DNA of 64,000 bases. Source: a virus. The DNA is taken from IMG/VR virus record IMGVR_UViG_3300042516_004943, positions 1 through 64,000 of that record; one strand, given 5' to 3'. The notes under the pieces are model-generated. The model was not told where the DNA came from, searched no databases, and saw only the letters and a program-made list of their open reading frames with translations. Of this stretch, positions 29,662 through 39,053 are shown in pieces. Position 1 is the stretch's first letter. Each line of letters begins with the position of its first letter. Made by a program: the position numbers and the translations under genes.

Positions 29662-30513
29662 ATGCAAAGCAGTAAAAAAGCTAAAAACCAAAACAAGGCT
29701 AAAGATAATAGCCCAAAAGTATATCAAAGAGAAAAAATAGATTTTGAACTAAAAATAAGGGAGCTTAACTGGACAGAAAGACAAAAAGAATTCTTTGATT
29801 TAATTAGCAATAAGGATACGAGGATTGTTTTTGTAAGCGGCCCTGCTGGCTCTTCTAAAACTTTAGTAGCGGTTAGAGCGGCGCTACAAATGCTTAATGA
29901 TAAAAAAGCATCAGATATTATATGTGTTAGAGCAGCAGTTGAAAGTGCCGATTCTAAACTTGGTTATTTGCCGGGTGACTTGCAATCAAAATATGATGTT
30001 TATATGATGCCTTTTGCTGATAAGCTGGAAGAACTTCTGCCAATAGATCAGATTAAAAGACTAAAGGGAGATAATAGGATAACAAATCAGCCAATCAATT
30101 TTTGTCGTGGTTTAAGTTTTGCTGCCAAAGTTATATTGATGGACGAAATGCAAAATGCTACACTGTCAGAGTTTGGAACATTATTGACAAGAATTGGAAA
30201 ATTTACAAAAATGATTGTATGTGCAGATCCTTCACAGTCAGATCTTCCATTCAATAAGCAAGGGGCTTTTGAAAAAATCGTAGAATTATTTTCTTGCGAA
30301 GAATCAAAAAAGATGGGCGTACATCATTTTCATTTTACCGAAGATGATATTTTGCGCTCAGAGCTTTGCAAGTTTGTTGTAAGAAAAATTACAGAACATA
30401 AAAAAGAAGAGGCGATTCGGTTAGCGGAGAAAGAGAAAAAGAATAAGACCCAAAATAATCATAGTATATCACAAGTATATCAAGATAGCTGGTGTCCAAG
30501 TCAAAAATTATAA
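29662..30513 (+). CDS. phoH: PhoH-like P-loop ATPase
   Basis: The protein has the PhoH core: Walker A GPAGSSKT near residue 60, ICVRAAVE, GYLPGD and Walker B VILMDEMQN near residue 160, then ADPSQSDLP. PhoH-like proteins are widespread in phages; RNA-related or stress-related roles are proposed but unproven. A basic, Lys-rich N-terminus and tail are present. The in-frame ATG at 29653 would add three residues but overlaps the TGTAAT element. It is the first gene of the late plus-strand operon. Confidence 0.88.
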   Translation: MQSSKKAKNQNKAKDNSPKVYQREKIDFELKIRELNWTERQKEFFDLISNKDTRIVFVSGPAGSSKTLVAVRAALQMLNDKKASDIICVRAAVESADSKLGYLPGDLQSKYDVYMMPFADKLEELLPIDQIKRLKGDNRITNQPINFCRGLSFAAKVILMDEMQNATLSEFGTLLTRIGKFTKMIVCADPSQSDLPFNKQGAFEKIVELFSCEESKKMGVHHFHFTEDDILRSELCKFVVRKITEHKKEEAIRLAEKEKKNKTQNNHSISQVYQDSWCPSQKL

Positions 30514-30581
30514 AAATAAATTAAAATTAGATTTTTACTCTTTTATTGAGTAGAATATTACATAATAAATTTATTTTAATT

Positions 30582-31052
30582 ATGTTAAGTTATTTTTGCT
30601 CAAAATGTGGCGGTAAAAATCTTTACCAATTTCAAAAACCTAAATTTTGCTCTCATTGCGGTGCTAGTTTTTCTTTGGCATCAGCTCCAGCATCTACAAA
30701 TATTAAATCAAATCAATTTGAGGTTAATATAAACACAAACAAGATAATCAATACAAATATAGAAGATAAGCCTGAAATTTTTGAACCGTCCGCTCAAGAC
30801 TATAGTTCGATGAGTGGTCTAGATGTTCATATTGAAAAATTTGGTCAAGATAGTGGTATAAAACTTGGAGAGCTTGTTGCAGATGATCCCGTCAAAGCAA
30901 AAATAACTGCTAATAAAAAAAATAATAAACAGCGCAAAGGCAGAAAAAAAATAGCCAAATCTCTGCCAGAAAGTTTCGTTTCTGAAGCAAAAATGTCAGG
31001 GCGAAATTACCAAAACTATGAAGAGCTTAACATTATAGATAACGAAGAATAA
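30582..31052 (+). CDS. Zinc-ribbon protein
   Basis: The ATG at 30582 gives a protein that opens with a zinc ribbon: CSKCGG and CSHCGAS, separated by about 15 residues. A long low-complexity Asn/Lys-rich linker and a basic segment (KKNNKQRKGRKK) follow. The position between PhoH and the sigma factor and the nucleic-acid-type composition suggest a transcription accessory role (inference). The TTG-started longer version has no support. Confidence 0.7.
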   Translation: MLSYFCSKCGGKNLYQFQKPKFCSHCGASFSLASAPASTNIKSNQFEVNINTNKIINTNIEDKPEIFEPSAQDYSSMSGLDVHIEKFGQDSGIKLGELVADDPVKAKITANKKNNKQRKGRKKIAKSLPESFVSEAKMSGRNYQNYEELNIIDNEE

Positions 31053-31054
31053 AT

Positions 31055-31738
31055 ATGGAGCGTCCACCCTTTGAATCCTGTTTGGATGTAATAAATCAGG
31101 AGATAGCCAAAAGGCGCTCTCAATGGAAGCTCACATCTATAGCATGGATGGACTTTAATGACGTAGAGCAAAAGTTAAGGCTTCACATTTTTAAAAAATG
31201 GGAAAAGTGGAATCCTGAAATGCCGCTTTTGCCATGGCTTAATACAGTTATTACAAACCAAATCATCAATCTTGTTAGAAATAATTATTCTAATTATGCA
31301 AGGCCCTGCTTAAATTGTCCACATAATGCTGGAGGTAATAATTGTAAATTGTATGGAACACAAAATGGCAAATGTGCCGATTATGCAAAATGGGAAAAAA
31401 CAAAAAAACATGCCTATGATGTTAAATTGCCAGTAAGCGTTAACGACGAAAGAATTTTTGGAGAAGGCAATGAATTTGATGCTAAAGCTTCGGATGCTAG
31501 CGGATTTGACTTTGAACTTTTCGTGCCAAAAGTTCATGATGCAATGCTTAAATCATTAACCCCAATACAGCAAAAAGTGTATACGTATTTATTTATTGAT
31601 GGATGCCCAGAAACGGAAGTTATTGCAATGCTTGGTTATAAAAATGGATCAACTAAAACCGGTTATAAGTTTGTAAAAAAAATAAGAGCACAGATTGTTA
31701 TAAAAGCTAAAAAAATTGTCCGAGAAATGATAAGATAA
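31055..31738 (+). CDS. Phage RNA polymerase sigma factor (late sigma candidate)
   Basis: Residues 28-78 look like sigma region 2 (WMDFNDVEQKLRLHIFKKW then LPWLNTVITNQIINLVRN). Residues 167-212 look like region 4 with a helix-turn-helix (LTPIQQKVYTYLFIDGCPETEVIAMLGY). Between them sits a Cys cluster C85-x2-C88-x8-C97-x9-C107, which ordinary ECF sigmas lack and which may bind zinc. It would direct host RNA polymerase to late promoters; the TGTAAT elements in this window are the obvious targets. Two bases separate it from the zinc-ribbon gene. Confidence 0.75.
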   Translation: MERPPFESCLDVINQEIAKRRSQWKLTSIAWMDFNDVEQKLRLHIFKKWEKWNPEMPLLPWLNTVITNQIINLVRNNYSNYARPCLNCPHNAGGNNCKLYGTQNGKCADYAKWEKTKKHAYDVKLPVSVNDERIFGEGNEFDAKASDASGFDFELFVPKVHDAMLKSLTPIQQKVYTYLFIDGCPETEVIAMLGYKNGSTKTGYKFVKKIRAQIVIKAKKIVREMIR

Positions 31739-31739
31739 T

Positions 31740-32852
31740 ATGAGCGAACAGCCACAGTTTGAACTTTCTGAAGATCACAAAAAGAAGGTGTTAAATTTTT
31801 TTTCAGAAAATTTAGAACCGGAACTTTCTGGCTTAGTAAAGAGTGTTTTTGAAAATAATGAGCTTGATGGCAAAACGAAAGAAGCTAGAGCGATAAAAGC
31901 TTTTTGTAAAGAGCGGGGGTTAAAGTTCAAAACAAGAACTGTGATATTGAAAGGGCTTTTAGAATTAACAGAGGAACAAATTATCTATATTAATAATAAT
32001 TTTAGAGTTAAAAGTGCTTTAGAAATAGCAAAGGAGCTTTTTAACAATGATAATCTTACAAATTTAAGCCAAGAATATAGAACAATAAATTCAAAGATTG
32101 AAGAAATTAAAGATACAATAAAAAAAGATAATATTGCCCCGACCAAAGACGAACTAGAAATTGTTTCTATCAACTATAATCCAGAAGTGCTTGTTGAATC
32201 AGAATATAAGCCACCTAAAACTTTAAAACAAACTATTGAGCGGGTCAATCACTATTTAAATTATGGATACAATGAAGAAACATTAAAAAAGCAGCAACTT
32301 TTTGAAATGCAGCAGCTTAAAAAGTATCTTAATATTTTTAGATTTATATATCAAATCAATACTTATAAAATACAGGGTGATCGAGATCTTTTCGAAGATG
32401 CTTTTATACGATATACTCATGATAAGCCGGATTTAACACAGGAAGATCTTGATCAATTTATCACTCTTTGCAATCAAATTGTAAGAGCAGCTGAAATTCA
32501 AAGAAGAATAGAATCTCTTAGAGCGACTATGGCTGCTGGTGAAATTTCTATGAAAATGAATGAAGCGATTAACGTACTTCAAACAGAACTTAATTCATGT
32601 GAAAATATCAAAACAAAACTTTACAATGATTTAACAACTAAACGCAATAAACGACTCGAAGAAAAAACAGATGGTTTTGAAAAGCTTATAAATCTCGTCC
32701 AAGCATGGAAAGATGAAGAGTTTAGAAAAAAAACAATACATCTTGCAGAGCTTGAAAAAATGAAAGTAAAAGAAGAGGCTGAGCGCATTAATTCTATGAG
32801 TGAAATTAAAGCGTTGCTTCGTGGCGCCACATTAGAAGAATTGGTAGGATAA
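31740..32852 (+). CDS. Coiled-coil protein, 370 aa, upstream of terminase
   Basis: The N-terminus (ELDGKTKEARAIKAFCKERGLK, then LTEEQIIYINNNFRVKSALEIAKELF) looks like a DNA-binding helical bundle. Residues about 245-350 form a long coiled coil. Gene order (sigma, this, nuclease, large terminase) makes a small terminase or packaging-regulator role possible, but no motif proves it. Joined to its neighbours by TAATATG junctions. Confidence 0.6.
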   Translation: MSEQPQFELSEDHKKKVLNFFSENLEPELSGLVKSVFENNELDGKTKEARAIKAFCKERGLKFKTRTVILKGLLELTEEQIIYINNNFRVKSALEIAKELFNNDNLTNLSQEYRTINSKIEEIKDTIKKDNIAPTKDELEIVSINYNPEVLVESEYKPPKTLKQTIERVNHYLNYGYNEETLKKQQLFEMQQLKKYLNIFRFIYQINTYKIQGDRDLFEDAFIRYTHDKPDLTQEDLDQFITLCNQIVRAAEIQRRIESLRATMAAGEISMKMNEAINVLQTELNSCENIKTKLYNDLTTKRNKRLEEKTDGFEKLINLVQAWKDEEFRKKTIHLAELEKMKVKEEAERINSMSEIKALLRGATLEELVG

Positions 32853-32853
32853 T

Positions 32854-33774
32854 ATGGAAATTAAATGCGAATTTTGTGCTAAAAAATTTAGTGGCGTTAT
32901 TGATCTATCAAAACATATCAAAGAGCACAAAATGTCTCAAAAAAAATATTTTGAACAATTTTATCCAAGACATGATTTGTCTAATAAAAAAAAGATAGAT
33001 TTTAAATCAGTAGAGCAGTATTTTTTATCTGACTTTGTAGATAAAACTTCTATGAAATCTTGGCTGGCAAATATAGGCAAAGAAAAAGCCATAGAGTATT
33101 TGTCTGGAAAAATAAAAAAATATTGTGAAGTTAAAAATTTAAAAAATGCCCCACCTGAATTTTTTATTCAAACCGTTAGCTGCTTGCCATCAATAAGGTT
33201 TATAGAAAAATTATGTGGAAATGATTATAATAATATATCTATAAAAAGCGGAAAAGAATCAAAATATGATTATTCTAATTTAGATATTAGAGCAACCAAT
33301 TCAAAGCCAGCTAAGCAGATAGTTATAGATACCAGAGAAAAAAGACCACTGAAATTTGCTAAAGATTTAAGGAAAGTAAATGTTGCTCTTGATTATGGAG
33401 ATTATGCTCTTTCACCAGCATCTAGAATTGTAATTGAAAGAAAAAGTTTCAGTGATTTTTTTGGCACTTTTGGCGCAAATTTAGAGAGATTTGAAAAAGA
33501 ATTATTAAGGGCTCAAAATAATAATGGATACATTATCATAATGGTAGAAGCGTCTTATAGTTCATTAGCATATAACAAGAAGCGCTGGTTCGCAACAAGC
33601 CCAGAATATATATTTCATAGAGTCAGAGATTTATACAAAAAATATGAATGTTTTCAAATTGTTTTTTGCGATGGAAGAAAACATATGACTGACTTAATTT
33701 TAAAAATTTTAGGACTTGGCGAAGAAGTTAAAAAAATAGATTTGCAATATTGCATTGAAAAAGAAATAATATAA
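32854..33774 (+). CDS. ERCC4-type nuclease with N-terminal zinc finger
   Basis: A C2H2 finger (C5, C8, H21, H25) opens the protein. The C-terminal half is an ERCC4/Mus81-type nuclease: IDTREK (158-163), LDYGDY (179-184) and IERKS (194-198), the VERK-like metal-binding motif. Structure-specific cleavage of branched DNA is the family activity. Its place directly before the terminase suggests resolving branches before packaging, as T4 gp49 does with an unrelated fold (inference). Confidence 0.82.
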   Translation: MEIKCEFCAKKFSGVIDLSKHIKEHKMSQKKYFEQFYPRHDLSNKKKIDFKSVEQYFLSDFVDKTSMKSWLANIGKEKAIEYLSGKIKKYCEVKNLKNAPPEFFIQTVSCLPSIRFIEKLCGNDYNNISIKSGKESKYDYSNLDIRATNSKPAKQIVIDTREKRPLKFAKDLRKVNVALDYGDYALSPASRIVIERKSFSDFFGTFGANLERFEKELLRAQNNNGYIIIMVEASYSSLAYNKKRWFATSPEYIFHRVRDLYKKYECFQIVFCDGRKHMTDLILKILGLGEEVKKIDLQYCIEKEII

Positions 33775-33775
33775 T

Positions 33776-35680
33776 ATGGCTATTTGGGCAGGAAATCAAC
33801 CAGTAAAAGATATAGCGAATATAAATAAAGAGCTATTAAATCTTAATGGGGAGCTTGATGACAGAACGGCTAAAATAACATTGGCTAAATTTTTGCGTCA
33901 TAATATTGGATTTACTTCTCAATTAATACTTGGCATAAATATGGAGCCAATGCAGGTTATGCATATCAATGCAATGTTTGAGAAAAACAACTGCATGCTT
34001 ATTTTTAGTCGCGGTGGTGGAAAATCAACTTTGGCTGGTTGGTATTGCATATTAAAATGTATATTTGAACCTGGTACAAGGATAGTAATTGCTTCGGCAA
34101 ATTTTAGAACGAGTCGCAGAATATTTGAAGAAATTGTAAGATTACTAAATACTGAAGAAGCACAGCTAGCTAGATCTTGTTTTGATAAAAAGCCATATTT
34201 AAGAAATGATAAATTTCAATGGGATGTAAATGGTGGTTATATATGTGCTATTCCGCTCTCTGAAGATACTCGAGGCATGCGCTGTGATGTTCTTATTCTT
34301 GATGAGGTTTTATTATTGTCTCCACAAATGATTAATGATGTTTTGGCTCCATTTCTTTCCTCGCCACGAGATGCAGCATTTAGAATTAAAGTAAGAAAGC
34401 TGGAAGATGACTTAATAAAAAATGGGACTCTCCACCCGAATAATAAAATGATTTTTGAAAACGCTGCACAAATGATTTGCCTGTCATCTGCTTCTTATCA
34501 GTTTCAGCATTTATATAAAATGTATTCAGATTGGACTGATTTTGTTGAAAGACCAGATCTTTTAACTATGAATGGCAAAGAAGAGGAGCGTCCTACTTAT
34601 TTTATATCACAAATGGGGTGGGAATCAATACCAGCTACAATTTTAAACCGCGAATTCATCCAATCTCAAAGGGCTAGCATTTCAGAGGATTCATTTCAGC
34701 GAGAATATGGCGCACAATTTCGTGATGGTGGTGATGGATATTTTTCAATGCGAAAAATGAATGAATGTACGATTCCGGATGGTGAATATCCACACTCTAA
34801 AGTTGTTGGCGACCCGTTAAAAAAATATATACTATCAATAGATCCAAATTATTCTAAAAGCGCGTCATCTGACTTTTTTGCAATGTCAGTTATAGAGATT
34901 GACGAAGAAAAAGAGGAGGGCGTTTTAGTTCATGGCTACCAAAGGGTTGGAGCCGATCTTCAAGATCATATAAAATACATTTATTATATATTAACACATT
35001 TTAAAGTAGTACTAATCGTTGCAGATTCATCGAACTTAGATACTATAATAGATGCATGTAATGAAAGTGAATTTTTTAAAGGATCTAGTATAAAATTAAC
35101 ATATATAACTGAGTGGGATTCTACAAAAGACGGTCAGGATCAAGTTGATATGCTTATCGCCTCTAAAAAGCAGTATAGTCCAGATTTAGGCTGCATGTGT
35201 ATTAGGCAAACACCGACAACTGACTGGATTATGCGCGCAAACTCTTATTTACAATCATGCATTGATCATAAAAAAATATGGTTTGCCTCGCGCGCAAGCA
35301 ACCATCCAGAATATATGTCTTATATGTTTAATTTAAGAATACCATTAAAGCTTGTATTCCCACATGGTTCTGGGGTTTTAGAGGGAGACTCTAAAGAAGA
35401 TAATAGAAAATTATCAATTAGAGAATTTATTGAATTACAAGATGATATTATTTTATCAACAAAAGAACAATGTGCAAATATTGAAGTAACATCAACATCT
35501 AGAGGGCATCAGAGCTTTGACCTTCCAAGATCTGCAAGAACTTCTACTGCCAATAATAAACCTAGAAAAGATAACTACAGCACGCTATTATTAGGTAATT
35601 GGGGAATAAAGTGTTACTTTGAATTAGTTAAAACTCAGGTGCAAATCAAAAGAGAGCAATTTATACCAACGCTAATTTAA
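33776..35680 (+). CDS. terL: Terminase large subunit
   Basis: The ATPase part has Walker A SRGGGKST (78-85), Walker B VLILDEV (172-178) and coupling-type segments. The nuclease part starts at ILSIDPNYS (about 352-360) with a second acidic segment VLIVADSSN. 634 residues is normal for a large-phage terminase. It powers DNA packaging into the prohead. It is the fourth gene in a row joined through a TAATATG junction. Confidence 0.9.
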   Translation: MAIWAGNQPVKDIANINKELLNLNGELDDRTAKITLAKFLRHNIGFTSQLILGINMEPMQVMHINAMFEKNNCMLIFSRGGGKSTLAGWYCILKCIFEPGTRIVIASANFRTSRRIFEEIVRLLNTEEAQLARSCFDKKPYLRNDKFQWDVNGGYICAIPLSEDTRGMRCDVLILDEVLLLSPQMINDVLAPFLSSPRDAAFRIKVRKLEDDLIKNGTLHPNNKMIFENAAQMICLSSASYQFQHLYKMYSDWTDFVERPDLLTMNGKEEERPTYFISQMGWESIPATILNREFIQSQRASISEDSFQREYGAQFRDGGDGYFSMRKMNECTIPDGEYPHSKVVGDPLKKYILSIDPNYSKSASSDFFAMSVIEIDEEKEEGVLVHGYQRVGADLQDHIKYIYYILTHFKVVLIVADSSNLDTIIDACNESEFFKGSSIKLTYITEWDSTKDGQDQVDMLIASKKQYSPDLGCMCIRQTPTTDWIMRANSYLQSCIDHKKIWFASRASNHPEYMSYMFNLRIPLKLVFPHGSGVLEGDSKEDNRKLSIREFIELQDDIILSTKEQCANIEVTSTSRGHQSFDLPRSARTSTANNKPRKDNYSTLLLGNWGIKCYFELVKTQVQIKREQFIPTLI

Positions 35681-35718
35681 TTTAATTTTTAAATAAAATG
35701 AATTTCAGAATACATTAC

Positions 35719-35736
35719 TGTAATAAATAACTGCAT
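35719..35736 (+). promoter_or_regulatory. Late promoter element TGTAAT of the portal operon
   Basis: TGTAATAAATAACTG starts 18 bases before the portal ATG at 35737 and is preceded by ATTAC. Confidence 0.6.
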
Positions 35737-37632
35737 ATGATATCGAAAAAGGGCACAAGGTCTAAAAAAGTTAAAAAGGAAATTTCGGAGCCATTAACCG
35801 CAAGCTTGGATGATTATGATAAGCTTATAGGCTCTTGCGATACAACCCCAGAGCGCGGATCAAGATCCAATTCTGCAGGAAGTATTACTAGAGTCCAAAG
35901 GTTTGCAAATCTTGAGGCGGGTGTTGCTCCGTTTTTATATGAGAAAAATGGCAGTAGGTATGCTACTAATATTTCTTTACAGGATACAATTCTTTTATGT
36001 CAAAAGGCTTATTGGAACGTGCCTATTTTTAGAAACACAATTGATTTGATGACTGAATTTGCTATTTCTGATATTGTTTTTTCTGGAGGAAATAAAGAGT
36101 CAAGAAACTTTTTTAATGCATGGGCTGAAAAAATAAATCTATGGCAATTATCAGATATGTTTTTTCGTGAATATTTTAGGAGTGGAAATGTTTTTATTTA
36201 TAAATTATTCGGAGAATTTCCAAGAGAAAGCTTAAGAAAGCTTCAGCAAATGAATATAGCCGAAGCGGCTTTAAAAGTTCCTTTGAAATATATTATATTA
36301 AATCCTTATGATATACAAGTTTTGGCATCATCTAGTTTCACTGCCCCCATATATAAAAAACGACTTAACTCGTTTGAGATTGGCGCCTTGATTAGGCCAA
36401 CAAATGAAGAAGATAAAAAAATAGCGTCTACAATACCTGAGCTTAAAAATATTAAAAATGGCAACCAATCTTTAGAAATTTCTTTAGATTCTGATAGGCT
36501 TGTTAGTATTTTTTATAAAAAACAAGATTACGAACCATTAGCGGTACCAATGGGCTTTCCAGTTTTAGAAGATATAAATTGGAAATTAGAACTTAAAAAA
36601 GTTGATATGGCGATTTCAAGAACGATACAACAGGCTGTATTGCTTATCACTCAAGGCGATGAAGAATTGGGGCCACCAAGTCAAAAAAGCCAAGAGGTGC
36701 TTCGTAAAATTTTTGAAAATGGCAGCGTTGGGCGAGTTCTTATAGCTGATTATACGACAAAAGCGCAGTTTGTGATTCCTCAAATTGGAGATATTTTAGA
36801 TCCTAAAAAGTATGAAATCGTTGATAAAGATATAAGATTAGGTTTAAATAATATTATTTTTGGAGATGATAAGTACGCTAACGCAAGCGCAAAAATGGAT
36901 GCATTTTTTAAACGATTAGAATTTGCACGACAAGAATTTTTGACAAAATTTTTAGAACCTCAAGTTCGTGATATTGCAAAAACAATGAACTTCAAGTCGG
37001 TTCCGCTACCAAAATGGAAAACGCATAATTTTAGAAATGATTCTGCAGTGCTGTCTCGCGTTTATACTAGGCTGCTTGAGCTTGGCGCTATATCGCCAAA
37101 AGATGCTATATCGGCTATAAATACAAATGTATTGCCGGAGCCATATGAATTAGTTGAATCACAAAAAGAAATGATTTCGGAAAAAGAACAAGGATTCTAT
37201 GAGCCATTACTAAATCCAAAACAGCCTACTGGGCAAGCCGGTAGACCAGCAGCTACGCCAGCAAAGCAAACAACACAAAAAATAACGCCTGTTGGGCAAA
37301 AATCTGTAGCTACATATAAATTTAGCTCAAAATTAGTTGCTCAAACACTTAAAGACAAAGATATATTAGAAGACAATGTTTGTGATGCTTTAAAGAAAAA
37401 ATATAAAATAAAAAGACTAAATCAAGCCCAAAAAAATATAGCGGCAGATATAACTAATATTATTATTTCTTCTGAAAATAAAGAAGATTGGAAAAATAAA
37501 ATCAACACTTATATTGACAATCCGATTACTGATGTTACAGCAAATAATATAACAAAAGAAATTTTTGATATAGCAGCATATCATGAGGTTGGGCAAGATG
37601 AAGCTGCAATACTTTACCATTCTAAAAAATGA
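35737..37632 (+). CDS. Portal protein
   Basis: This 631-residue protein follows the large terminase. It contains the mid-protein helical segments typical of phage portals ([30 protein letters not shown] near residue 90; [19 protein letters not shown] near 285; [16 protein letters not shown] near 385). The last ~140 residues after a Pro/Gln/Thr-rich linker form a separate helical domain. Its stop overlaps the next ATG (ATGA). Confidence 0.8.
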   Translation: MISKKGTRSKKVKKEISEPLTASLDDYDKLIGSCDTTPERGSRSNSAGSITRVQRFANLEAGVAPFLYEKNGSRYATNISLQDTILLCQKAYWNVPIFRNTIDLMTEFAISDIVFSGGNKESRNFFNAWAEKINLWQLSDMFFREYFRSGNVFIYKLFGEFPRESLRKLQQMNIAEAALKVPLKYIILNPYDIQVLASSSFTAPIYKKRLNSFEIGALIRPTNEEDKKIASTIPELKNIKNGNQSLEISLDSDRLVSIFYKKQDYEPLAVPMGFPVLEDINWKLELKKVDMAISRTIQQAVLLITQGDEELGPPSQKSQEVLRKIFENGSVGRVLIADYTTKAQFVIPQIGDILDPKKYEIVDKDIRLGLNNIIFGDDKYANASAKMDAFFKRLEFARQEFLTKFLEPQVRDIAKTMNFKSVPLPKWKTHNFRNDSAVLSRVYTRLLELGAISPKDAISAINTNVLPEPYELVESQKEMISEKEQGFYEPLLNPKQPTGQAGRPAATPAKQTTQKITPVGQKSVATYKFSSKLVAQTLKDKDILEDNVCDALKKKYKIKRLNQAQKNIAADITNIIISSENKEDWKNKINTYIDNPITDVTANNITKEIFDIAAYHEVGQDEAAILYHSKK

Positions 37633-39053
37633 GAACTTTAATCAGATCATCACAGCTTCATCCAGAAATTTCAGGATTAATAAAAAATTATAGCGATCCT
37701 AATTATCCAAATTATGCAGATATATTCGGAATATCTGGAGTTAATACTTTTAGAAGTGGCAATTATTTGCTAGTTACTGCAAATCAGGGGGTTAGATCAG
37801 TTAATAATTTGACTGGCTCAATAACAGTTACTGGAACCAGCGGTGTTCGCGCAACTGTACAAAATAATAATATTACAATATCATTAACTGGGGCAAGCTC
37901 TGTTACAACTCTAAATACATTAAACGGAAATATAAATTTAGTTCCAAGAGGCCTTATTGATGTTTGGCCCTTAAATTCCACACAAATAGCTATTAGCGGT
38001 GTTCAAATTACAGGTGAGGGTACTGTGTTTAGTTATTACTCTGGTGGAACAGTTTATTTGAGAGGCACTTCGATAGGAAGTTTAAATAATAAATCTGGAG
38101 CTTTAAACATTTTGGGCATTGGCGGCGTAAATGTTATCAATACGGGTCAAAATATTTTTATTGATGCATCTTTTGCCGCGCTATCAGGAGTTCAAAGAAT
38201 TAATGGAATCGGCGGCGTTCCAATCACTTTAAGCGAAGGGTCAGATATTGATATAAATACAGTAGGGTCTGATATATCAATAAATTATATAGGAAAAGGA
38301 TGGGGGCTTGGCAATTATTACTATGCAACCGGTGTTGGCGAAAATTATGTTGGCAATTACAATCTTTTTGAAAATAATACTGGCGTTTTGATTAATGGCA
38401 ATGCAAATGTAATAGAAAAAAATAATAATGTCACAGCTATAAATTCTCATAATACTAGAATTAAGGATTCGACAAAATCCACTTTTATTAATACCAATGG
38501 TGGTACACATTTTAATTTGACAGGATCTACTTTTGTTAATGGCGCCGTTGGTAGTGGTATATTTAGGCACCCATATGCTTTTGGTATAGGAATGGCAGCA
38601 ACAAATACATACGCAACAACAATGCAAATGAGTTGTAAGCTTCAAGGCATTGAAATGCTAAAAGCTCTTTATGTTCCTGGCACTAAATATTCTGGTATTT
38701 TTATTCCAACAGGAAGTGTTATTGTTGGTCACATAGATTATATTGGTACCAGATATGATATCACCGATTTTAACGCAAGTTTTAATTTGGTTAACGAAGG
38801 AATATACGGAAGAAAAGACTTTATTGTACAAAGAGGGTCCGAGCCGCAAGTGTATGTTCGTGATCAGTCAGATTTATTCGGTGGAAATAATAAATATTCT
38901 TTAATATTAAGTGGTAGCGAAGATCAAGTGTTTTATTTACTTGGAAGCGGCTATTCTGGTCAATTAGCAGAGGATAGCGTTGATAAGGTTCATGACGTAT
39001 TGTTCATGGCAAATGTAAGCTTTACAAATTTCAATTTACATACCAATGTATAA
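37629..39053 (+). CDS. Structural fibre protein, 474 aa
   Basis: The first ~230 residues are Gly/Thr/Ser/Asn-rich beta-type repeats ([43 protein letters not shown]), typical of head or tail fibre shafts. The rest is a mixed globular domain with a [13 protein letters not shown] segment. Location between portal and capsid genes suggests a head-attached fibre. Confidence 0.6.
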   Translation: MRTLIRSSQLHPEISGLIKNYSDPNYPNYADIFGISGVNTFRSGNYLLVTANQGVRSVNNLTGSITVTGTSGVRATVQNNNITISLTGASSVTTLNTLNGNINLVPRGLIDVWPLNSTQIAISGVQITGEGTVFSYYSGGTVYLRGTSIGSLNNKSGALNILGIGGVNVINTGQNIFIDASFAALSGVQRINGIGGVPITLSEGSDIDINTVGSDISINYIGKGWGLGNYYYATGVGENYVGNYNLFENNTGVLINGNANVIEKNNNVTAINSHNTRIKDSTKSTFINTNGGTHFNLTGSTFVNGAVGSGIFRHPYAFGIGMAATNTYATTMQMSCKLQGIEMLKALYVPGTKYSGIFIPTGSVIVGHIDYIGTRYDITDFNASFNLVNEGIYGRKDFIVQRGSEPQVYVRDQSDLFGGNNKYSLILSGSEDQVFYLLGSGYSGQLAEDSVDKVHDVLFMANVSFTNFNLHTNV

